Source: Promethearchaeota archaeon
GTDB lineage: Archaea; Asgardarchaeota; Lokiarchaeia; Sigynarchaeales; SOKP01
Direction: 5' to 3'
Length of the DNA: 25,026 nt
Assembly (NCBI GenBank): GCA_019058515.1
Contig: JAHPYY010000052.1
Location: 1 to 25,026, forward strand
Both the position numbers and the translations under genes were made by a program. The notes under the pieces are model-generated. The model did no database searches. It was not told where the DNA came from and saw only the letters and a program-made list of their open reading frames with translations. Of this stretch, positions 1 through 6,221 are shown piece by piece. Positions within the stretch are counted from its first letter, which is position 1, and every line of letters starts with the position of its first letter.

Positions 1-2
1 AA

Positions 3-419
3 ATTATCTTTATATCACTGTTTGGCTTTGAAGCTTCAGTAGGAGACTATCTAAGAGATAATCTTCATGGAAAATTAAACAGAAATATATCAATCTTAGT
101 TGTCCCGCCTATCGATAATAAATTATGGAATAATTATTTTATAAAAAATTCAATGACAGGTAATAGCGTTTATGAAAAACATAACTCGGGAATTAATTTT
201 GAAGGGTATAATAATTTGAGAAAGAATGGAGCTGCTAATCAATTTCAAGTAAAAAAAATGGAGACCTACTATAGGGATTTAAAAGAAACTAAAGAGATCT
301 CAGTACATAATACTCAAGAGTTAAATATTTGGGCAGAGATCTTGAGCATTAATAATTCTCTTACACTATTGGATTTAGAAAAGTCAAAACATAAAATTAA
401 GGAATTATTAATTGAGTAA
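3..419 (+). CDS. Unrecognised protein, 3' part of a gene running in from the left edge
   Basis: The frame is open from the first complete codon at position 3, so the ATG at 153 is probably internal and the gene starts outside the window. The visible 138 residues begin with a hydrophobic, beta-strand-like stretch (IIFISLFGFEASVGDYL), then a strand-turn segment ending in SILVVPPIDNKLWNNYF, then a polar, Asn/Lys-rich and mostly helical C-terminus ending KHKIKELLIE. There is no membrane helix, Cys cluster or nucleotide-binding motif that I can name. The VVPPID segment could be the end of a Rossmann-like strand, but that is a guess. It is followed by about 220 bp of non-coding or decayed DNA before the esterase remnant. 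I do not recognise the family. Confidence 0.6.
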   Translation: MIFISLFGFEASVGDYLRDNLHGKLNRNISILVVPPIDNKLWNNYFIKNSMTGNSVYEKHNSGINFEGYNNLRKNGAANQFQVKKMETYYRDLKETKEISVHNTQELNIWAEILSINNSLTLLDLEKSKHKIKELLIE

Positions 420-544
420 TCTAACAATAAAAATTTTTCTTTAAAAAGTCAAGTTTTCGATAGAACTTGAACCCTGAGTACTTGATTTTTAGCTCAGTCA
501 TAGCGCTTATAGGTTACTCTACCCGATTCTAATCTGATTCGATT

Positions 545-622
545 GTGTTTACTTTGGTATACAATATAAGCAAAGAAGATGCCCTTCAAAATTCGGAAAA
601 ATTGAAACAAATTGGATTATAA
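545..622 (+). other. Short open frame, possible remnant of a gene 3' end
   Basis: Between the first gene and the esterase remnant, a frame opened by a stop at 530-532 encodes a protein-like peptide (from GTG at 545: MFTLVYNISKEDALQNSEKL and on to KQIGL, stop at 620-622). The composition resembles a real C-terminus more than random AT-rich DNA, but it is only 25 codons from the GTG. It may be the tail of a decayed gene. Otherwise positions 420-640 hold no gene that I can see. Confidence 0.2.
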
Positions 623-629
623 ATTGCTT

Positions 630-641
630 TTCACTGGTGAA
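630..641. promoter_or_regulatory. Palindrome TTCAC-TG-GTGAA upstream of the esterase TATA box
   Basis: TTCACTGGTGAA is a 5-bp inverted repeat with a 2-nt centre, ending 3 bp before the TATA-like box at 645. The same palindrome, with the centre read from the other strand (TTCACCAGTGAA), occurs at 6047-6058 upstream of the helicase gene. It is placed where a regulator could overlap TFB/TBP binding. Operator function is inferred. Confidence 0.35.
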
Positions 642-644
642 GTC

Positions 645-653
645 TTATAAATA
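645..653 (+). promoter_or_regulatory. TATA-like box of the esterase remnant
   Basis: TTATAAATA at 645-653 fits an archaeal TATA box. A start about 25 nt downstream of its centre falls at roughly 672-678, next to the in-frame codons ATT (677) and ATA (680), so the ancestral transcript was probably leaderless or nearly so. Confidence 0.4.
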
Positions 654-676
654 ACACTCAACAGAATAAACGGTAT

Positions 677-1756
677 ATTATAGATAATTTCCGGGCAAAA
701 AGTTTAGAAGACAATCCTCTTAATAGCCCTGTTAATCGAGATTTGCGCATATATTTACCTCCGAATTACTACGACTCTAGCGATACACGATTTCCGGTCA
801 TTTATTTTTTGCATGGCTACGGAGGGAATAACCACAATTGGACAATTACGTATCGCTTCGAGAAAGATAGTGCTATCCCGTTAGATCGCATTCCTAAGAA
901 AATACTAGACAAAATAGAATTAGACAAAATTACAATGTACGAAAAGATCGACGAGTTAATTGAAAAAGGGGAATTTAAGCCATTCATATTAGTTCAACCC
1001 GATGCGAGTCTTCATGTTCACAACATCAACAACACAAAAAATTTACAAGGAACACCTGCCACAAAAGGTAGTTTTTACGTCAATTCTCCGTTCACGGGAA
1101 ATTACATGGATTACATCGCTCGAGATGTAATAGAGCACATAGATTTATCTTATAGAATTATTCCTGAAAAGCCCTATCGAGCGATAGTTGGCGGTTCGAT
1201 GGGAGGGGCTGGTGCGTTAAGATAATGTCTTTTTTATCCTGATAAATTCGTTGCAGCGGCAGCGTTAAGCCCAGGAAATTTGGTTCGGGAATTACCAGAT
1301 TGGCAACTCCAAGTCCCACTCAATAAAGAGCTTTTTGGAGAGAAACTATCAAAAAGAATGGGTGAAAAAACATGGGCAGACATTTTAGACACGTGCGATC
1401 TTATTTATTCAAAAAACACTCCTTTGCTACCATCAATTAAGCGAGACGATAATGGAAAAATAGTAGGTTTGAATCAAGAATCGCTTGATAATTGGATGAG
1501 ACACAATCTAAACAATTTGATTAAAGAACATCCAAAAGCCCTTAAATGTGTAAACCTATTGATTAACTGTCACGTTAACGACGAAATGGGCTCTGCAATT
1601 GCAACGAAAGGAATCCACGAAACACTAACTAAATTCGAGATCTCGCATCAATACGAGATATATAACGATCCGAAGGCGTTTTTAAGCCCCCATATACTGG
1701 GGATCGGGTATCACATTACTCCAGCAATCAAGTTTTGCCTTCAATTTATTAACTAA
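677..1756 (+). pseudogene. Broken alpha/beta-hydrolase esterase (esterase D-like) with an in-frame stop
   Basis: Two open segments in the same frame, 743-1222 and 1226-1756, are separated by a single TAA at 1223-1225 and together make one PF00756-type esterase. Visible landmarks are RIYLPPNYY, the oxyanion-side HGYGG, the nucleophile elbow GGSMGG with its Ser, the continuation CLFYPDKFVAAAALSPG right after the stop, and a C-terminal HILGIGYH that may hold the catalytic His. The family-like N-terminus (IIDNFRAKSLEDNPLNSPVN) extends upstream of the TTG at 743 back to about 677, but no ATG, GTG or TTG exists in frame between the upstream TGA (638-640) and 743; ATT at 677 or ATA at 680 sits where a leaderless start would be. 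The TAA may replace a TTA (Leu). Two lesions suggest a young pseudogene, though a sequencing error at 1223-1225 is possible. Homologues hydrolyse esters of small acids or sugars; the substrate cannot be read here. Confidence 0.8.
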
Positions 1757-1802
1757 TAATAAATGGCGCGACAATTTGAAAAGTATTGAACTAACTCTAA
1801 AC

Positions 1803-1830
1803 GAAAAAAATAGTAAAAAATAAAAAATAG
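1803..1830 (-). terminator. T-rich terminator after the iron-sulfur oxidoreductase gene
   Basis: Just past the stop of the 1849-3273 gene, the minus strand reads as a series of T runs (A runs on the plus strand from about 1803 to 1830). This is typical of intrinsic archaeal termination. Confidence 0.4.
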
Positions 1831-1848
1831 AATAAGGGAATTGTAATC

Positions 1849-3273
1849 TTACCTCTTCTTTGGTTCTTCTTCTTCAAGTTCGCGAATAGAAGGCGTAAGG
1901 AAGTCTTTTTCTTCGAGTTTCTTCAGAATGTTCAATAAATCGTACTCAGTAATCATTTGAAGCACACCCATGACTTTCATACCGTGGTTATAAAGTTCAT
2001 TTGCATCTGTTAAATTTCTCCAGCAAAATGGGCATTCTGTCGTAAGAATATCGGCATTAACGGCATTTGCCTCGTCGCAACGTAAACTGGCTGTCTTTAG
2101 CGAGAAATCTGGGTATCCAGCTCGCACTCCACCACCCGCACCGCAGCACATACTATTAAGTTTAATGCGGTACATTTCGGTGAACTTAATACCAACATCT
2201 TCTTCGAGCTTTCTTAGGATGATCCGTGGAATTTCGAACCAATCGTCGATTTTTTGCTTAATTTTTCGCTTATCAAACATTAGGTTTTTGGTCTGTTTAA
2301 TCATTTCCTGCTCGAAATCTATCCCAAAGTGCCTTCCCGTATGACAAGGGTCGTGGTAAGTCACTACCTTCCCCTTTAATTCGGCGTTTGGTTTGAATTT
2401 GATTTTCTCTTGCTCAATAAGTCTAGCAACAAGCTCAAAAGCGTGTTGAGTTTTAAACGGAAGTTCCTCGTCTTCAGCCATCCACTTGGGGTAATCAATA
2501 GTGATCGTTCGATAACAACCGGCGCAGCTAAAGTACACCATATCAAGATCTTTAAACGATTCGAGGTTTTTTCTCATCAATTCTTGAGCGGTGTCTACCG
2601 CACCCACTCTAAAAAAGGGGCTTCCACAGCACACTTCGTCAGCGACGAGTGTGAAATTCATTCCTAGCAGTTCGAACAATTTAGCCGTGGCAATAGCTAC
2701 TTCCACTTGACGATAAGACGCCGTACACCCTACATAGTATCCAATTTTTGCGCCCTTGTTGTCAATAAACTTTCCTAGTCCCGCGTCTTTCGCCCAATTA
2801 AATCGTTCGTCTTTCTTACCTCCGTAAGGATTGTTTAACTCTTTGACTAGCTTGTCAACTAGTTGGTGTTTATCGATCATGGGAATACCAGACTCTACAC
2901 ACGCAGCTCTTAAAGATTCGATGATGTCTACGGTGGGTACTTTGTTTTCGCACTGCGCTGAGCACATGCCGCAAGTAATACAGGGCATAATTACGTCTCG
3001 AACTTCTTCGGAAAATTCCAAATCGCCGTTAAGGATGGAGCGAGCGATCCAGACCTTCCCAGCGTTCCAGAAGGCTTCCCAACCGTATTCGATCCCAGCA
3101 GGACAGCTATCGACCATACCTTCGTATAATACATCTCCCTGCTTTCCGTGATGTTCGCCAATACCTTTTCGGCTTGGTTCTCCGGAGTACGCAAATCGGC
3201 ACGCTTTACAATGGATGCATTTGTAAATTTCCCTTCTTAACTCTTCTAAACGTTGCATTCCAGTTTTAGCCAT
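1849..3273 (-). CDS. HdrD/GlpC-like iron-sulfur oxidoreductase, two CCG domains
   Basis: A 474-residue soluble electron-transfer subunit with no membrane helix. Two [4Fe-4S] ferredoxin-type sites are visible: C19, C22, C25 with distal C57-P, and C98, C101, C104 with C108. Note that C108 is followed by Glu, not the usual Pro. Two cysteine-rich CCG domains follow: C183, C215-C216-G, C250xxC253 in the first, and C310, C376-C377-G, C414xxC417 in the second. This order is that of HdrD, GlpC and GlcF, which take electrons from a flavoprotein. The gene follows the FAD oxidase at 3335-4819 on the same strand by 61 bp, so the pair is read as a two-subunit dehydrogenase. A minus-strand RBS, GAGGT at 3282-3286, lies 8 nt before the ATG, and a TATA box (3314-3324) gives it its own promoter. 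The final electron acceptor is unknown; HdrBC-like or quinone routes are both conceivable. Confidence 0.88.
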   Translation of the reverse strand: MAKTGMQRLEELRREIYKCIHCKACRFAYSGEPSRKGIGEHHGKQGDVLYEGMVDSCPAGIEYGWEAFWNAGKVWIARSILNGDLEFSEEVRDVIMPCITCGMCSAQCENKVPTVDIIESLRAACVESGIPMIDKHQLVDKLVKELNNPYGGKKDERFNWAKDAGLGKFIDNKGAKIGYYVGCTASYRQVEVAIATAKLFELLGMNFTLVADEVCCGSPFFRVGAVDTAQELMRKNLESFKDLDMVYFSCAGCYRTITIDYPKWMAEDEELPFKTQHAFELVARLIEQEKIKFKPNAELKGKVVTYHDPCHTGRHFGIDFEQEMIKQTKNLMFDKRKIKQKIDDWFEIPRIILRKLEEDVGIKFTEMYRIKLNSMCCGAGGGVRAGYPDFSLKTASLRCDEANAVNADILTTECPFCWRNLTDANELYNHGMKVMGVLQMITEYDLLNILKKLEEKDFLTPSIRELEEEEPKKR

Positions 3274-3313
3274 AATATTTTACCTCTTTTAACCTTTTTA
3301 TTTTTAATGATTA

Positions 3314-3324
3314 ATTTATATAAG
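3314..3324 (-). promoter_or_regulatory. TATA box and short leader of the iron-sulfur gene
   Basis: The minus strand reads CTTATATAAAT here. The predicted start near 3293 leaves a leader of about 20 nt containing GAGGT. The downstream gene of the pair can therefore be transcribed without the FAD oxidase gene. Confidence 0.45.
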
Positions 3325-3334
3325 AGCACTCCAT

Positions 3335-4819
3335 TTAAGGAAGTGCCAATCGTCCAGGGTGCATGATTCCTGCGGGATCAACGAGATTTTTAAACGCTCT
3401 CAAGTATTTCCAGTACATTCCCGCTTGATAGTATGCTTCAATGTGAATGTATGGATCAGGTCTATAATTTAACCAGCCTTGCTTTAATCCGTACTCAGTA
3501 GTCTCGCGGTTTAGTTCCCGAACTTTTTCGAAGTCTGATTGCTTGGTGCCGTCGAAACATATAATGGGCATGCAAATTGCTTGTCGGCATCGCTCAATTG
3601 AAGCTATCCACATCACTGGAGGAAAGCCATACTTCTCCATCGCAGCATTGTACATCTCCGCAAAATGCGCGCATTCGTTCCAAGGAGTATACCATGTAAT
3701 AAACAATAAACCTGCTTCCCAAAACGCGTAAGAAACAGCAATTTTATTTGGTTTCCTTAACCTGCTCGCTATTTGTTTTGGATGGAGTACCCAAGGTTTC
3801 ATAGCCGCTCCGTCTTGCGCTCTATTTGCGGCGAAATCTTTACAGTGATTATTTATTGTATCAACCACATGCTCCAATTCCTTTTCACTCTGAGCCCAAC
3901 ACTCCCAGTTCATCCACCACATTGGTGTGCCACTTTCTTTGAAGAACTCGTAATCGTGGGGTATTTTGTCTTTTGGATAACGAGCCATAACTAATGGGTA
4001 ATTACCTCCTTGTACCATAACCATATTATGAGCTACGCCAAATTCTTTCATCCCTAATTCAAGAGTGACATCTTGCATATCGTGTGGATTCGACATGCCC
4101 CACGCGATGATCGTTTTAGCTTTTGGATGAGGGTAAATCTTAACAGCTGCCTTGGTAATTACTCCAAACGCGCCTTGCGATCCCATTAAGAAACTCCACA
4201 TGTCAGGACCAATTCCATACTTATAGAAAGGTTTAGCAAAGGGTAAAGCCCAAGAACCGGTTCGAACGACATCTCCGTTTGGAAATACGACCTCACCACA
4301 CATAAAGTTATCGCCTTGTGGTCCAACAGAAGATGTGTAAAGCGAAAATCCACGATCGATAGCATCTCCCATTACCGTTGCGGCAGGTGGGGCTCCATCT
4401 GCGATTGGAGGGGCCCAGTCTGGGTGATATTTTTCCATGTACGACCATAATTGCCCATTTGTGACTCCCGGTTCTACGATTGCGTATCGATTAGCTTCGT
4501 TAACTTCGATGATGCGATCCATTCGTCCAAGATCTAATAATACACCTCCCGGTTTAATCGTCGGACAAGCAAAACCACCTGAGAGCCCCGCAGAGACGGG
4601 ACTTACAGCAATTTTCTCTGCAGAACAATAGATTAATATTTTACGTATCTCTTCAGGGAACTTGGGGCGGACGACAATGTCCGGGATTTGAGATTCAAGA
4701 CCCATTACTGACTTAGCAAGATAAGAAGCAGTAATAGCTTTGTTATTGGTAGCGTAATCCTTGCCAACAATTCCTTGAATCGCTTCTAAATCTTTCTCAT
4801 CGGGTAATTTATACGACAT
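3335..4819 (-). CDS. FAD-linked oxidase, GlcD/VAO (PCMH-type) family
   Basis: A 494-residue flavoprotein. The N-terminal half (about 46-235) is a PCMH-type FAD domain, with the pyrophosphate-binding loop SPVSAGLSGG at 73-82, VEPGVTNGQLW around 115-125 and GSQGAFGVITKAAVKIYP at 213-230. The C-terminal half, ending NLVDPAGIMHPGRLALP, is the substrate-cap domain typical of GlcD, D-lactate dehydrogenase and the vanillyl-alcohol/cresol oxidases. I see no obvious covalent FAD site and cannot decide between a hydroxyacid and an aromatic or aliphatic alcohol; many Trp and Tyr residues in the cap (WWMNWECW) suggest a hydrophobic pocket. It pairs with the HdrD/GlpC-like gene directly downstream, which would carry the electrons away. 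The minus-strand TATA-like sequence at 4841-4853 predicts a very short leader or none; the bases before the ATG are purine-rich without a clear Shine-Dalgarno site. Confidence 0.87.
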   Translation of the reverse strand: MSYKLPDEKDLEAIQGIVGKDYATNNKAITASYLAKSVMGLESQIPDIVVRPKFPEEIRKILIYCSAEKIAVSPVSAGLSGGFACPTIKPGGVLLDLGRMDRIIEVNEANRYAIVEPGVTNGQLWSYMEKYHPDWAPPIADGAPPAATVMGDAIDRGFSLYTSSVGPQGDNFMCGEVVFPNGDVVRTGSWALPFAKPFYKYGIGPDMWSFLMGSQGAFGVITKAAVKIYPHPKAKTIIAWGMSNPHDMQDVTLELGMKEFGVAHNMVMVQGGNYPLVMARYPKDKIPHDYEFFKESGTPMWWMNWECWAQSEKELEHVVDTINNHCKDFAANRAQDGAAMKPWVLHPKQIASRLRKPNKIAVSYAFWEAGLLFITWYTPWNECAHFAEMYNAAMEKYGFPPVMWIASIERCRQAICMPIICFDGTKQSDFEKVRELNRETTEYGLKQGWLNYRPDPYIHIEAYYQAGMYWKYLRAFKNLVDPAGIMHPGRLALP

Positions 4820-4840
4820 TTTTTTCTTTCTTTCTTTTTT

Positions 4841-4853
4841 GTATAAAATATAA
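4841..4853 (-). promoter_or_regulatory. TATA region of the FAD oxidase gene
   Basis: The minus strand contains TTATATTTTATAC. Either overlapping TATA reading puts the transcription start within about 0-8 nt of the ATG at 4819, so the mRNA is probably leaderless or nearly so. The rest of 4854-5033 holds no gene that I can see. Confidence 0.4.
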
Positions 4854-5033
4854 TTGATGAAATGGAAAATGATGTTTTAAATTTTAAATTTTCTTTATAG
4901 GAATTCCATCACAGGGGTGATTAATTGTGACGACTAGCTCTTTAAAGTCGATTACGGGAGTAAATTGATCCTATAAAACGAGTTAACAAAAAAATTTTGC
5001 GTCTTTTGATGTGAAATATGAGAAGAGAAAACT

Positions 5034-5747
5034 TTAATTATCGTTTTTCTCCCAAATACCTATGATTTCGTCCTGTACTGTAATGCTTTTGCGAAATCCC
5101 ATTCTTCGGTAAAACTTTTTGAGGCTTTTTTCGTTGTGCTGCCAGCAATTCCGATTTTCGTAGGAATTGATGCCGTCATTATCTGCAAAAACATAATCGA
5201 GCGCTTTTAATATTCTTTCAGGAAAAAATTTAATGAAGAAAACGGCAGCCTTACCTATTGGGTCGTATCCTCTTAAATAATCGGGCGTAGTCCCTAGAGG
5301 TTCGCATATAATGATCTTCTTCGCACATTTTTTAGCGTTTTCGAGTAATTCGATGTGTCTTGGGTATATGTGGTGTAAAATATCGCACATTACAAACACA
5401 TCCTTTCCTCCGTTCGGATAATCTTGGAAATCAAAGATATTTTTTTCTCTAATTATGAACTTCTTCACTTTGAACCTTTCTCGAAGGTAATCCTTGTAAA
5501 AAATTCTAAGAAAGTGTCTGTTTAAATCCCAACCCATATATTCTACACTTGGGTGAAGGTAACGCACTAACATTCCAGTACCACAAGGAACATCAAATAC
5601 CCTCTTATTTTTTCCTACTAATAACCCAATTAATCTAAACTTTTCCTTTTGATTGAGAATCTTATTAGTTAAGAAATTATACACATACTTACTCCTGTAA
5701 GAAAGGCTTCTAAATCCCGTTTGTAGTTTGCTTTGCTGAGTTTTCAT
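5034..5747 (-). CDS. Class I SAM-dependent methyltransferase
   Basis: A 237-residue protein with a Rossmann-type methyltransferase core. Motif I is RVFDVPCGTG at about 49-58, the ribose-binding acidic residue is D74 in MGWDLN, and motif IV-like DVFVMCDILHHI and IIICEPLG follow. The His-His after the motif IV Asp and the Pro-rich post-core segment are common in small-molecule and lipid/quinone methyltransferases, but nothing fixes the substrate. The gene is single: it diverges from the helicase gene and is separated from the FAD oxidase gene by about 210 bp. A TATA box on the minus strand (5796-5806) predicts a leader of about 28 nt with no strong RBS. Confidence 0.8.
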   Translation of the reverse strand: MKTQQSKLQTGFRSLSYRSKYVYNFLTNKILNQKEKFRLIGLLVGKNKRVFDVPCGTGMLVRYLHPSVEYMGWDLNRHFLRIFYKDYLRERFKVKKFIIREKNIFDFQDYPNGGKDVFVMCDILHHIYPRHIELLENAKKCAKKIIICEPLGTTPDYLRGYDPIGKAAVFFIKFFPERILKALDYVFADNDGINSYENRNCWQHNEKSLKKFYRRMGFRKSITVQDEIIGIWEKNDN

Positions 5748-5795
5748 TTTTTGTAAAGGGCTTCGGATCTGTACGCCACAAGTTAAATATTGCTT

Positions 5796-5806
5796 CTTTA
5801 TAAAAC
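5796..5806 (-). promoter_or_regulatory. TATA box of the methyltransferase gene
   Basis: The minus strand reads GTTTTATAAAG here, 49-59 nt before the ATG at 5747. The predicted start is near 5775. Confidence 0.4.
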
Positions 5807-5861
5807 TATAGATTTACCGTAAAATATAATGTTTATGAATGTAGAATAAGTAAAAATCAAG

Positions 5862-5871
5862 TTATATAAAT
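5862..5871 (+). promoter_or_regulatory. Strong TATA box ahead of the frameshifted mini-gene
   Basis: TTATATAAAT at 5862-5871 is one of the best TATA matches in the window. Its centre is 23 nt before the ATG at 5889, the spacing seen at the other leaderless genes here. Confidence 0.4.
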
Positions 5872-5888
5872 AGATCTTATAAGCCAAT

Positions 5889-6081
5889 ATGACGAGAAAT
5901 ATGAAAGCGTTCTAAACTTTGCACATAATCTACTCGGAATATTTGGGATTAAAATTAAACTATACATTTCACAGAATTTGCGGTACGTTGATATTTTTAT
6001 AGATTTAATTCCTACTCTAGTTAAGAACGATTACTTTTCAGTTTGCTTCACCAGTGAATTCTTGTGTAAGATTAACCGATA
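5889..6081 (+). pseudogene. Probable small gene with a frameshift right after its ATG
   Basis: The ATG at 5889 is correctly placed below a TATA box but its frame stops after eight codons. The adjacent frame is open from 5870 to the TAA at 6079-6081 and encodes a protein-like sequence of about 64 residues: DEKYESVLNFAHNLLGIFGI, then a strand-rich IKLYISQNLRYVDIFIDLIP, then YFSVCFTSEFLCKINR. Adding one base between the ATG and the GAC/GAG codons would join start and body. No known family was recognised. It could be a decayed gene, a sequencing error, or chance. The remainder of 5748-6221 holds two promoter regions and no other gene. Confidence 0.35.
6047..6058. promoter_or_regulatory. Palindrome TTCAC-CA-GTGAA, second copy
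   Basis: TTCACCAGTGAA is the reverse complement of the site at 630-641, and the two regions share 13 bp when read in opposite senses. This copy also lies in the end of the mini-gene frame, so coincidence cannot be excluded. It is about 165 bp before the helicase GTG. Confidence 0.3.
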
Positions 6082-6221
6082 AAAAATTAATTCTAGTGTG
6101 ATACAATATTTCGTCTCATAAAAAAAAAAGCGAGGAACGGTTTGTTTTTGAATTTTACGAGGAAGATTCAGTCGATACAAGCCTAAAAGAACAGATTTAT
6201 CTGCCCGACATCTACAATACA

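Noticed and set aside
115..156. ATG at 153 as a true gene start
   Set aside because: The same frame is open to the left edge and reads as protein before 153, without a promoter or RBS near the ATG.
455..545. tRNA-like strings TAGCTCAGT (plus) and GGGTTCAAG (minus)
   Set aside because: The D-arm-like and T-arm-like strings lie on opposite strands and no acceptor or anticodon stem can be built.
4910..4922. TCACAGGGGTGA as a third copy of the TTCAC-GTGAA palindrome
   Set aside because: Arms are only 4 bp and the centre length differs from the other two sites.
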